NCBI GenBank assembly: GCA_017991835.1
Contig: JAGOPY010000002.1
Location: 124,001 to 188,000, forward strand
Source of the DNA: Bacteroidales bacterium
GTDB taxonomy: Bacteria > Bacteroidota > Bacteroidia > Bacteroidales > JAGOPY01
Length of the DNA: 64,000 nucleotides
Direction: 5' to 3'
The notes below the pieces were generated by a model. That model saw only the letters and a list, made by a program, of their open reading frames with translations, made no database searches and was not told the origin of the DNA. The position numbers were made by a program, and so were the translations under genes. Positions 8,194-17,500 of the stretch are shown piece by piece (within the stretch, counting starts at the first letter, position 1; each line of letters opens with the position of its first letter).

Positions 8194-8844
8194 ATGAAGA
8201 CAAAGGAACGAGAATCCCTTTTCTCTGCAAAGAACCGGAAGCTGATCATTAATCCGCTGAATGCGGATAACCCTATCACGGTACAGGTTCTGGGTATCTG
8301 TTCAGCGCTGGCTGTTACGGCAAAACTGAAACCGGCATTCGTTATGGCGCTGTCGGTAGTGGTTGTCACGGCCTTTGCCAACCTGGTCATATCCCTGATT
8401 CGGAACGGGATACCGCCACGGATCAGGATCATCGTCCAGCTGACGGTTGTCGCCACCCTCGTCATCCTGGTCGACCAACTGCTGAAAGCCTACGTTTACG
8501 ACGTCAGCCGGCAATTGTCGGTTTTTGTCGGGCTGATTATCACCAACTGTATCCTGATGGGCCGCCTCGAAGCCTTTGCCATGGCCAATAAACCCTGGCC
8601 TTCTTTCCTCGACGGTATCGGTAACGGGTTGGGCTATAGCTGGATCCTGATTGCGCTGGGATTTGTCAGGGAGTTGTTCGGCTCAGGCACGCTGTGGGGA
8701 TACCCGGTGCTGCCGCAGGCTTTATATGACCTGGGATACAAAAACAACGGCCTGATCATCCTGCCGCCGATGGCCCTCATCCTGGTAGGCCTTATCATCT
8801 GGATTCAAAGATCTCGAACCCCTTCACTGATAGATAAAAGCTGA
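8194..8844 (+). CDS. nqrD: Na+-NQR subunit D
   Basis: A 216-residue membrane protein with six likely membrane segments. NqrD and NqrE are homologous, inverted subunits that together hold an iron centre in the membrane. The two expected cysteines are visible: Cys36 in VLGICSALA and Cys119 in IITNCILMG. 'GIGNGLGYSWILIALGFVREL' is a typical family stretch. The gene starts 3 bases after nqrC, consistent with tight translational coupling. Confidence 0.96.
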   Translation: MKTKERESLFSAKNRKLIINPLNADNPITVQVLGICSALAVTAKLKPAFVMALSVVVVTAFANLVISLIRNGIPPRIRIIVQLTVVATLVILVDQLLKAYVYDVSRQLSVFVGLIITNCILMGRLEAFAMANKPWPSFLDGIGNGLGYSWILIALGFVRELFGSGTLWGYPVLPQALYDLGYKNNGLIILPPMALILVGLIIWIQRSRTPSLIDKS

Positions 8845-8870
8845 TTTCATCATCCTAAAACCGAACTGTC

Positions 8871-9488
8871 ATGCAAGAATATATAAACCTGTTCGTCAAG
8901 TCGATCTTTATCGACAACATGGTCTTCGCCTTCTTCCTGGGCATGTGCTCCTACCTGGCTGTGTCGAAAACGGTGAAAACTTCACTGGGCCTGGGGGTAG
9001 CAGTCATTTTTGTGCTGACCATTACCGTTCCGGTCAACTTTCTCATTCAGAACTATCTACTGGCACCGGGAGCACTTAGCTGGATTTCCCCGTCGCTGGC
9101 GGGTGTAGATTTGAATTTTCTAAGTTTTATGATGTTTATCGCGACGATTGCTTCCATGGTTCAACTGGTCGAAATGGTGGTGGAGAAGTTTTCGCCCGCC
9201 CTTTACAATTCTCTGGGGATTTTTCTTCCGCTTATTGCGGTGAACTGTGCGATCCTGGGCGGTTCATTGTTTATGCAGGAGAGGGAATACCCGACAGTTG
9301 TTCATGCCACAGTTTTCGGCCTGGGATCAGGCATCGGCTGGGCCATTGCCATTATTGGAATTGCAGCGATCCGTGAAAAAATGCGGTATTCCAATGTCCC
9401 GGCACCACTCCGGGGTCTCGGGATATCATTCATCCTTACCGGCCTGATGGCCCTTGCATTTATGTCATTCTTAGGTATCAAACTTTAA
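8871..9488 (+). CDS. nqrE: Na+-NQR subunit E
   Basis: A 205-residue, six-segment membrane protein. Cys26 ([10 protein letters not shown]) and Cys126 (IAVNCAILG) are the expected ligands of the iron centre shared with NqrD. The sequence '[19 protein letters not shown]' is characteristic. The length and the position between nqrD and nqrF are standard. Rnf complexes have related subunits (RnfA/RnfE), but the whole operon here is of NQR type because nqrA and nqrF are present and rnfB and rnfC are absent. Confidence 0.96.
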   Translation: MQEYINLFVKSIFIDNMVFAFFLGMCSYLAVSKTVKTSLGLGVAVIFVLTITVPVNFLIQNYLLAPGALSWISPSLAGVDLNFLSFMMFIATIASMVQLVEMVVEKFSPALYNSLGIFLPLIAVNCAILGGSLFMQEREYPTVVHATVFGLGSGIGWAIAIIGIAAIREKMRYSNVPAPLRGLGISFILTGLMALAFMSFLGIKL

Positions 9489-9514
9489 GTTAAATCATCT
9501 TCAAGATATTGATT

Positions 9515-10762
9515 ATGAATATTGGATTGGTCATAGGCATAAGTATCGTAGTCTTCCTGGTCATTATTCTTCTATTGGTCGGGGTATTGCTTTATGCGCG
9601 CGCAAAACTGATTCCCCAGGGGAAAGTGAAGATTTCAATAAATGATGATAAGGAACTGGAGGTCTCACCGGGATCTTCCGTGCTGTCGACCCTGGCTAAC
9701 AGCGGGATTTTTCTTCCTTCAGCTTGTGGCGGAGGCGGCACCTGTGCCATGTGCAAATGCCAGGTGCTCGAAGGCGGTGGCAGTATCCTGCCTACCGAAA
9801 CAGGATATTTCACCCGGAAAGAACAACAGAACCACTGGCGCCTGGGCTGCCAGGTGAAGGTCAGGGAAGATATGAAACTCCATATCGATCCGCATATCTT
9901 CGGCATTAAAAAGTGGGAATGCGAGGTCGTCTCCAATAAGAATGTGGCAACTTTCATCAAAGAATTCGTGGTGAAACTTCCCGAAGGCGAGAACCTGGAT
10001 TTCAAATCGGGTGGCTATATCCAGATCGATGTCCCGGTTTGTGAAGTGGACTATGGAAAGGATATTTTTGTCGAGGAAGAATACCGGGATGAATGGGATA
10101 AATTTAAGATGTGGGAACTGAAGATGAAAAACCCGGAACCGGTGTTCAGGGCCTATTCCATGGCCAACCACCCGGCAGAAAGCAACATCATCATGCTCAA
10201 CATCCGTATAGCTACCCCGCCATTTGACCGGAAATCAGGTGGTTTTATGAAGGTCAACCCGGGAATTTGCTCCTCCTATGTATTCTCCAGGAAACCGGGC
10301 GATAAAGTGACTATATCAGGGCCTTACGGTGAATTCTTTATCAAAGATACAAGGCGTGAAATGATGTTCATCGGGGGGGGCGCCGGAATGGCCCCGATGC
10401 GTTCCCATATATTTGACCAATTCCGGACAAAACACAGCGACCGGAAAGCTACTTTCTGGTACGGCGGGCGTTCGTTGCGCGAGCTTTTCTATATCGATGA
10501 ATTCCGCGAAATAGAAAAGAACAACCCGAATTTCAAATTCCATGTCGCCCTCTCGGAACCGAAAGCCGAAGATAACTGGACCGGCTATACCGGCTTTATT
10601 CACCAGGTGATCATCGATAATTACCTGAAGCAGCACCCCGAACCGGAGGAGATTGAATATTACATCTGCGGACCGCCCATGATGAACGCCGCCATCTTTA
10701 AAATGCTCGACGATTATGGTGTTCCCAAAGAAATGATCGCTTTCGACGATTTCGGAGGATAA
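9515..10762 (+). CDS. nqrF: Na+-NQR subunit F (NADH-oxidising FAD/2Fe-2S subunit)
   Basis: A 415-residue protein starting at ATG 9515 (a TTG two codons upstream is less likely). Order of parts: a membrane anchor (about 3-28); a ferredoxin-like domain with 2Fe-2S ligands Cys71, Cys77, Cys80 and Cys112 (pattern C-x5-C-x2-C-x31-C); an FAD-binding part with RAYSMANHP; and an NADH-binding part with [12 protein letters not shown] and '[10 protein letters not shown]'. It is the electron-entry point of the complex, taking hydride from NADH. It ends the structural nqr operon; the next gene begins 48 bases later behind its own candidate -7 box. Confidence 0.97.
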   Translation: MNIGLVIGISIVVFLVIILLLVGVLLYARAKLIPQGKVKISINDDKELEVSPGSSVLSTLANSGIFLPSACGGGGTCAMCKCQVLEGGGSILPTETGYFTRKEQQNHWRLGCQVKVREDMKLHIDPHIFGIKKWECEVVSNKNVATFIKEFVVKLPEGENLDFKSGGYIQIDVPVCEVDYGKDIFVEEEYRDEWDKFKMWELKMKNPEPVFRAYSMANHPAESNIIMLNIRIATPPFDRKSGGFMKVNPGICSSYVFSRKPGDKVTISGPYGEFFIKDTRREMMFIGGGAGMAPMRSHIFDQFRTKHSDRKATFWYGGRSLRELFYIDEFREIEKNNPNFKFHVALSEPKAEDNWTGYTGFIHQVIIDNYLKQHPEPEEIEYYICGPPMMNAAIFKMLDDYGVPKEMIAFDDFGG

Positions 10763-10779
10763 ATGTCATATTGCGGCAT

Positions 10780-10787
10780 TATCTTTG
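10780..10787 (+). promoter_or_regulatory. candidate -7 box upstream of the 10811 gene
   Basis: TATCTTTG is a perfect TAnnTTTG, 23 bases before the ATG at 10811. No good -33 TTTG is seen. It could let the barrel-like gene, apbE and nqrM be transcribed apart from nqrA-F. Confidence 0.45.
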
Positions 10788-10810
10788 CGTACTGAAACCA
10801 AACTAAAATT

Positions 10811-11590
10811 ATGAAAAAGGTACTTTTATTTACCCTGTTGTCTGTTTTTGGCTTTATGACCATTTCTTTTGCCCAGGACGTCGTTTATAAAAAAGATGGC
10901 TCCAAAGAAGAGGTGAAAGTTACCCTTGTCGGGGAGAAGGAGATCCAATACAAAAAATTCAGCAACCCTGACGGACCCGTTTACAGCCTGCCGAAACATG
11001 AGATTGTCCTGATTACTTATGAAAATGGAGAATTTGAAACTATTGTGACAAAGGAATCTGCAGGAATGCCTTTAAAAACAGATTTTACGGTGAATTTTGC
11101 AAAGAACATCATCTCCTACCATATGTTCGACCTGGTCTTCGGTGATTTTACGTTTTCTTATGAGCGGTTGCTGAACAACGGAATGGTGGGTTTCAAGATT
11201 CCGGTGGCAATGGGATATTATTATTACAGCGATTTCGGCAACTTTAACAGTATCATTTACTCCGGCCTGGGGGTTAATTTCTATCCGACGGGGCAGGGGA
11301 GATGGCGCTATTTTGTCGGGCCGCAGGTCAGGGCCGGGATCGGTGAAGAAAATGAGTGGATCGAATATTATGACGATTATGGCAATTACCTTTACAGTGA
11401 TGACATCGAGAACAGGGGTTTCTATACCCAGTTTTTTATCGATAATGGGGTGACTTTCCTGCCGGTCAGAAATTTCGGTATCTCGGTGATTGCCAGCATC
11501 GGCGTCAGATATTTCCCTGAAGCGGCATACGACAGCGATGCGCTGAGACCCGACGGCCAGTTTGCAGTGAATATCAGTTACCGCTTTTAA
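10811..11590 (+). CDS. secreted or outer-membrane protein of unknown function in the nqr cluster
   Basis: A 259-residue protein with a clear signal peptide (cleavage after about SFAQ, residue 21). Residues about 22-75 form a small domain beginning DVVYKKDGSKEEVKVTLV, of a kind common at the N-terminus of Bacteroidota envelope proteins. The rest is rich in alternating aromatic strands (FTFSYERLL, GYYYYSDFG, FYTQFFIDNGV) and ends INISYRF-like with a terminal Phe (NISYRF), as in outer-membrane beta-barrels. No known function is recognised. It sits between nqrF and apbE on the same strand (48 and 7 bases), so it is probably cotranscribed with apbE. Its place inside the NQR/maturation cluster may be meaningful or accidental. 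Confidence 0.8.
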   Translation: MKKVLLFTLLSVFGFMTISFAQDVVYKKDGSKEEVKVTLVGEKEIQYKKFSNPDGPVYSLPKHEIVLITYENGEFETIVTKESAGMPLKTDFTVNFAKNIISYHMFDLVFGDFTFSYERLLNNGMVGFKIPVAMGYYYYSDFGNFNSIIYSGLGVNFYPTGQGRWRYFVGPQVRAGIGEENEWIEYYDDYGNYLYSDDIENRGFYTQFFIDNGVTFLPVRNFGISVIASIGVRYFPEAAYDSDALRPDGQFAVNISYRF

Positions 11591-11597
11591 AAATCCC

Positions 11598-12599
11598 ATG
11601 ACAAGATTGTCCCTTTTTGGATTGATTCTCATGCTATTATCCGTTTCCTGCTTTACCCCGGATAAGAAAGTCATGCTGCGGGGAGAAGCACAGGGAACAT
11701 ATTACGCAATTACGTACTTTGACCGGACCGGGAGAAATTTCCAGCCGGAGATCGATTCCATCCTTCGCAGATTTGATCTTTCTGTCTCTTTGTGGGAGCC
11801 CGGTTCAATCCTTTCCAGGATCAATAACGGCGATTCTTTGGCATTACCGGATGAATGGTTCACCGATATCTTCAACCGCTCAGTCGATATAGCCGAAAAA
11901 ACCGGCGGAGCATTCGATTTCACCGTCGGGCCGCTGGTCAATGCCTGGGGATTCGGGTTCAGGAACAAGATCAGGCTCGATTCGGCAAAAGTCGATAGCC
12001 TCCTGGAGTTGGTCGACTTTAGGACTGTAGGACTATATGAAGGTAAGATAGTAAAACGGGATCCGCGGGTGCAGTTTGATTTTAACGCTATCGCGCAAGG
12101 ATATGCCGTTGATGTCCTGGGGAATTTTCTCGCTTCGGAAGGAATTTCGAATTTCCTGATCGACATTGGAGGAGAGGTGCTGGGAAAAGGGCAGAAGCCC
12201 GATGGCAGCGACTGGCTGGTGGGCATCGAAAATCCATCCACCGACAGCCTGTCGGAACGTACTCTTAACGCACGGGTGAAACTGTCGGGCAAAGCTTTGG
12301 CGACTTCGGGCAGCTACAGGAAATACTACGAGGAGAACGGCATCCGTTATTCGCACACCATTGATCCGAAAACCGGCTATCCTGTGAGACATTCCTTACT
12401 CAGCGTATCGGTCCTTGCCACCGACTGTGCTACCGCCGACGGCTATGCAACAGCCTTCATGGTAATGGGTTTTGACAAGGCGAAGGCTTTTATTGAAAAC
12501 GAGCCGGAACTGGAAGCATATTTTATTAATGCCTCCGAAGATGGGATTTTTGAGACTTATGCAACAAAAGGGTTCAGGAGTTTGTTAATAAGTGACTGA
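11598..12599 (+). CDS. apbE: FAD:protein FMN transferase ApbE
   Basis: A 333-residue lipoprotein: the lipobox LSVSC places the lipidated cysteine at residue 18. ApbE transfers FMN from FAD to threonines of target proteins outside the cytoplasm, here presumably Thr210 of NqrB and Thr221 of NqrC. Family motifs are present in order: 'GTYYAITYFD', 'GAFDFTVGPLVNAWGFG', 'FNAIAQGYAVD', 'FLIDIGGEV', 'SGSYRKYYE', 'YSHTIDPKTGYPV' and 'DCATADGYATAFMVMG'; the last holds the metal-binding aspartate and threonine region. It lies 7 bases after the previous gene and is followed by a repeat and nqrM. Confidence 0.95.
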   Translation: MTRLSLFGLILMLLSVSCFTPDKKVMLRGEAQGTYYAITYFDRTGRNFQPEIDSILRRFDLSVSLWEPGSILSRINNGDSLALPDEWFTDIFNRSVDIAEKTGGAFDFTVGPLVNAWGFGFRNKIRLDSAKVDSLLELVDFRTVGLYEGKIVKRDPRVQFDFNAIAQGYAVDVLGNFLASEGISNFLIDIGGEVLGKGQKPDGSDWLVGIENPSTDSLSERTLNARVKLSGKALATSGSYRKYYEENGIRYSHTIDPKTGYPVRHSLLSVSVLATDCATADGYATAFMVMGFDKAKAFIENEPELEAYFINASEDGIFETYATKGFRSLLISD

Positions 12600-12614
12600 A
12601 GCAATGGTTAAAAA

Positions 12615-12719
12615 GGTTCCAGAGTTCCAGAGTTCCAATGTTCCAGGGTTCCGGGTTCCGGGTTCCAGGGTTCCAGAGTCCCAGAGTTCCAAATTTCAAA
12701 TATCAAATTTCTAATTTCC
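12615..12719. repeat. short-word repeat, GTTCCAG/GGTTCCG family
   Basis: About ten imperfect 10-base words (GTTCCAGA, GTTCCAGG, GTTCCGGG) fill the gap between apbE and nqrM, then change into AAATTTCAAAT words. The reverse complement of the same family is at 36957-37084. No gene or hairpin is apparent. Confidence 0.75.
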
Positions 12720-12726
12720 ATTTTGT

Positions 12727-12930
12727 ATGCTCAACGTAATTCTGATCACCATACTCTTTGTCGGTCTGGCGTTTGCCGGTTTTGCGATCAAAATTCTGCT
12801 GACGAAAAAAGGAGAGTTTAAAAAAAGCTGTTCCAGTGTCGATCCTGTTACCGGTGAAAGATACGGTTGTTCCTGTGGGAGTGGCGATGGGGGAGAGACG
12901 TGCAGCAACAGGCAAGGCTCGGGTGAATGA
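12727..12930 (+). CDS. nqrM: Na+-NQR maturation protein NqrM (DUF539)
   Basis: A 67-residue protein: one N-terminal membrane segment (about 3-24), a basic stretch (KILLTKKGEFKK) and a cysteine-rich tail with four cysteines in the pattern SCSSVDPVTGERYGCSCG ... TC. NqrM is required to deliver iron to the NqrD/NqrE site (shown in Vibrio); the four-cysteine tail after one membrane span is the family signature. Its place immediately behind nqrA-F and apbE supports the call strongly. It is convergent with the T9SS gene at 12946, with 15 bases between the stops. Confidence 0.92.
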   Translation: MLNVILITILFVGLAFAGFAIKILLTKKGEFKKSCSSVDPVTGERYGCSCGSGDGGETCSNRQGSGE

Positions 12931-12945
12931 GTTATGTTTATGCGA

Positions 12946-14490
12946 TCACCTCGCCACAACAAACTTACCACTCCCCAAGAAATCACATCCATTTCTCAGA
13001 ACCGCGATATATACCCCTGGAGGATAACTTTCTACATTGATCTGTACCTGGTCCTGCTTGCCAGGAACCTTTATCTCAGCCACTTCCCGTCCGAAAACAT
13101 CGTAAATCATCAATACAACATCCCCTCGACCATCGAAAATCGACCATCGACAATCGACAATCCCTCTCGCCGGATTCGGCCAAATCTCCAACCCTCTCCC
13201 CGTCTCCTTGTCTCCCGGTCTCCCCGTCTCCTCTTCTTCAATTCCTACCCAGCAATCCGCAATCTCACACCCTGCACTGTCTACTTTCAGAGCCCACATT
13301 TTTTCAGGATAATCGGAAGGAGAAGCGTATGCATATCCGACCGCAATAAATCCATTATCATTTGTAGCAGACACATCATTTAAGTAATTTCGACCATGAT
13401 TGTTTGGATCTTCCGGGTAATACCAATACTCCCGGTACCAAAGGCTGTCCCCATCTGAATTAAAGCGAAATAGCCAACCGGCTGGATTAAGATAGATTGA
13501 ATATTTGACATAGCCGCAGCAAATTATATCTCCATTTTCCAATATTGAGAGATTGGATATGGAATTTTTCACCATTGAAGCACCGTATTTTTTATTCAAG
13601 ATTACATTGCCTTGCAAGTCAATTTTAATTAGATTTACCTTTGCATATGCATATTCTATTGAAAACATTGAATCCCCAATGGTGGTTGCTACCATGATAC
13701 AACTATCCTGCGTTGGGCAAAGCACCGCCTGATCATCCATGACTGGACCGCCAAGATTAAGCGTCCATTCCAGGTTTCCAAGACTGTCCGTTTTAAAAAC
13801 AAGGGGATCTGCAGTAACCCTTTGATAAACGCCGGCGTTAAGCCGTGTCCAGGTTCCAAGTGCAAATCCATTGTCAGCGGTCTGAATTACACTTTTTGCC
13901 CAGTCGGAACTGTCGGTTCCGTATTGCTGCCGCCATTGCTCATTGCCGTTTGAATCCGTCTTGATAAGTAGCAGGTCGGCCAGTCCGTCACGATAGTTAT
14001 TTCCAAGCAGGGCAAATCCTCCATCGTTAGTTGCCGTACAGGTGCGGCCAATCAGAAAAGTATCGGTCTCATCGAAAAAAGTTCGTGTAAGAATACTATC
14101 GCCGTATTGATCGAATTTAAAAAAGATACCATATGATGTTTCTAGTGTTCCATCTTCCACAGAGGTAAAAAGACCAAAATAGTTATTGTTTTCAGCCAGC
14201 GCTCCTTCATCACCGGCATAAAAGTGGGCGCCCCACCTGCCGAAACTATTCCAGTGCAAGATTTTTCCGGTCTCACTCATGACAAATGTACAGGTGTTAT
14301 AATTGGTCGTAATGCTGTCGGATGAGATGGCACAACCAAAATATCCTGTGTCAATGCCAATGATACTTAAGCCTGCTGCCCATGTGTTATTTGGATTATA
14401 AATATCGTTGAAATAGAATGATTGAGAATGGATATGCCTGGTAATGCAAACCAGCATTGTACAAATTAATATTTTAATAATCCATTTCAT
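12946..14490 (-). CDS. T9SS-secreted repeat protein (copy 2 of gene A)
   Basis: A 514-residue secreted protein with an N-terminal signal peptide (about 1-23). The body has repeats such as 'GNEQWRQQYGTDSSDW', 'GNLEWTLNLGGPVMDD' and 'GDSLWYREYWYY', the same pattern as the gene at 56-1669. Residues 434-514 form a T9SS type A sorting domain (LEIWPNPARG to KFVVAR). The stretch before and after WPNP is encoded by two DNA word repeats: CGTCTCC/GGTCTCC words at 13199-13233 (encoding ETGRPGDKETGRG) and TCGACCATCGA words at 13126-13163 (encoding IVDCRWSIFDGR). It lies 16 bases behind the stop of the large gene B, so B and A probably form one transcript. Function unknown. Confidence 0.87.
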   Translation of the reverse strand: MKWIIKILICTMLVCITRHIHSQSFYFNDIYNPNNTWAAGLSIIGIDTGYFGCAISSDSITTNYNTCTFVMSETGKILHWNSFGRWGAHFYAGDEGALAENNNYFGLFTSVEDGTLETSYGIFFKFDQYGDSILTRTFFDETDTFLIGRTCTATNDGGFALLGNNYRDGLADLLLIKTDSNGNEQWRQQYGTDSSDWAKSVIQTADNGFALGTWTRLNAGVYQRVTADPLVFKTDSLGNLEWTLNLGGPVMDDQAVLCPTQDSCIMVATTIGDSMFSIEYAYAKVNLIKIDLQGNVILNKKYGASMVKNSISNLSILENGDIICCGYVKYSIYLNPAGWLFRFNSDGDSLWYREYWYYPEDPNNHGRNYLNDVSATNDNGFIAVGYAYASPSDYPEKMWALKVDSAGCEIADCWVGIEEEETGRPGDKETGRGLEIWPNPARGIVDCRWSIFDGRGDVVLMIYDVFGREVAEIKVPGKQDQVQINVESYPPGVYIAVLRNGCDFLGSGKFVVAR

Positions 14491-14506
14491 TTCAGTTTAT
14501 TACCCT

Positions 14507-17500
14507 TCATTTAATAATTATAATCTTCCCATTTTCCGTTATCGAATTTTCACTTGTATATTTATAAAAATAGATCCCACTAGGCCAATCTTTTGTATCG
14601 ATGGATTGGAAATGTTTATTATTAAAAAGTTCCATTGTGTAATGTAACCCACCCGCTGAATTGAAAACTTGCAACAACCCATTATATGATTTCTGATTCG
14701 GCAAATACTCAACAATAATATAACCGGAAGCAGGGTTGGGATATAATTTAATTGCAGATTGAGTTTTACTGCTTTTTTCTTTTCCTGATTTTATCCTGAC
14801 CGGCTCATTCTTCAATTGATCGCCAGGTAAAACATAATGAGGTTCTGTTTCGGTCCAGCTCAAATACTGCAAGGCATTATTTGCAAGACAGCCGGGCAGA
14901 TCCTCATTTTGGGAAAGAGATAGAAGAGTTGTCGTCTGGTTAGAATCGGCGTCAGTTATACTCGATGAATCAGATTTAAGCTCAAGAATAAAATCGACCC
15001 ATTCGTTCCAGTGATCGTGTATTATTGACTGCCGGCTTGTCATGGAGAATTGAGCAGGAATACTGTCGAGTGTGCTGAGGGCAGCAATGGAATCACCCTC
15101 GCCAAGATAGATCATCATCAGGCGGTATTTGGCAGAAAGAGTAGGATGATTTTGCAATAAATTGATGATACTGTCTGTCCGTGAATCAATCGTATCCTGC
15201 CTGAAAATATCAATCAGCCTGTTTAACGCCAGTTCCCGCTGTAAACCGGCCTGTGAAAGATCCGCTTCAAGGATTTCCTTTTCGGAAACCGTGTCTCTTC
15301 CAGCCAGCACCGCATCCATCATCTCTTCACTTAATGGATTTTCCCGGCTTTCCAGTGCTTCGAGCACGCTTTCGGACTTCGCGGACTGGGGATTGGCAAT
15401 CATGATATCTGTAACCATTTCTGTCAGCAAAACATCTTCATTACCGGCTACATTGATTAAAACCGTGTCGGAAAGATACGGAGAATTTTCCAATAATTCA
15501 TCATTCAATTCAACCGCTTCTGACGGTTGAGCCTGGGAGATTTCCTGATTTAATTCGGCTGTAGACCCCCCATCCACTAACTGAGCGATCTGAGATTCCA
15601 ATGAATCGATGTAATTGCCCATCGCAATGTATTGATCCATAAAATAACTTCTATCAAATAATTCCAAATTCATTGGTGGACAAGATTGATCTGTATATTG
15701 TATAACAGTATTATTTAAATGCATTGTCTGTCTTGAATAATATTCCGGTTTCCAGGGACATTCTCCTTGTAATGGTATTTTATGATGGTAATACTCAATC
15801 CATTCTTTCTCATTATTATAATCGCTGAAATCGTGAATACCGGTTTTACTGAACAAGTTACCGGCTGGTTCATCTGTGGTGCCTTGGTATTGAGCGATTC
15901 CACATAAATCTGAACACCAGGGATCGGCTATTACGGTAATATCGTATTCATTTGTAGTAAACTCATTGCAACGAAGTTTAAGGCCGATATCCTCATCTCT
16001 ATTTCGATTTACATTTTGTGCTAAAATCCCAATAAACATGTTGGTAAAATAGTTCTTGTAAATATCATTATTATCTTCCCCTGAATTATTGATCGTGATT
16101 CCGACCTTGGTATCACCGCCGGGGGATACTCCATCAAAATTGTTCTCGGTAATGGTATAGCCGGTGCAATAATTCAGATAAACACCTCCGAAGATCCTGT
16201 TTGTGGGATACGCGGCTCTCGGGACATTAAAGTCGTTATCATAAAGGATAATTCCGCTCAATCCGCTGGCATAGACTCCGGTGAGGTTATTTTCAAAGAT
16301 TGCATTATCGACAGTAAAAGGCAGATCCTGTTCATAGTTTAAAGCATGAATTCCATAATTCAGATTCCAAAATCTTGATCTTTGAATTTGTGAGATAGAT
16401 GTTACATCAAATCTCCCGTCGTAAGCAAAGATCCCCGTCCCCCTATCCGGATAATCAATGTTTTCAGGTGTGGAATTAATAAAATCACATGCTTCCACAG
16501 TGACACCTTTAACCTGAATAAGTGTAAGGAAATACCTTGGGGGTAATCCATCTTTTAATGCTGTAGTGGTAAGGAAATTACATTCAGAGAGGGTGCAGTT
16601 ATAATCCCGGTCTTGATCATTATACCGCCAGATCAGGATCCCGAATTTGTTATTTTGAAAAGTCGAATTAGTGGCATCAATAATTCCTCCGGTATAATTC
16701 CAGTCGGGGTAGGTGTTTTCGATGTTTTTTCCACAAAATATGGCTTTTTGGGCATCTTCGATAACCGCTTCATTCCTCATGATTATTTTCCCTTGATATT
16801 GCTCAGTCTGAATATTCCGGGAATCGCCCTGCAATTCAACGCCCCACCAAAGGTCGTTGCAGGCGCTGGTAAGCGTTCCGCCGTCAAGAATGAGCTGTCC
16901 TCCTCTTTCCACAACGATTTTCGCATCGGAAGGCATAAAAACAGTACAATTGCGAATCTCGAGGATTTTGCCTGCCGGGATTATGATAGTCTGCTCCCTG
17001 ATTTGATTTGTCGTCCAGATCAAATGGTCATCGTTTACATAAAATGGTTCGCTATTGTATATGCAATGAAGAGGCGATTTCCATAAACCGCGTCCGTACG
17101 TGGCAGCATAAATCGCATTAAAGTCGGGATTGATCTCCAGGTCGGTTACGATCTTTTGAGGCAGATTAGAGTTGAATGGATACCATTCCTCACTGCTGTT
17201 GACATTTCTGACAAATACCCCTACATCCGTTGCGGCATAAAGATTACCATATCTTGAGTCGTATTTAAGCTTGAATACAGGCAAACCGGGCGGTAATCCC
17301 GGAGAATAATCCTCCCAATGCGCTCCCTCATCAAGCGTTCTAAATACTTTTGGATCTCCATCGAACGAATAGACGGCAAAAGATACCCAAATGGTAGAGA
17401 TCGCATCAGGTTTCACTTCAATATCATTGATGAAACCACCATCACAGCCGTCTAAATTTTTCCCAATATCTACAAAAGTGAGATTATTTCCATCGCCTAT

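Noticed and set aside
4789..10762. Rnf electron-transport complex
   Set aside because: nqrA and nqrF types are present with ApbE and NqrM; no rnfB or rnfC homologue.
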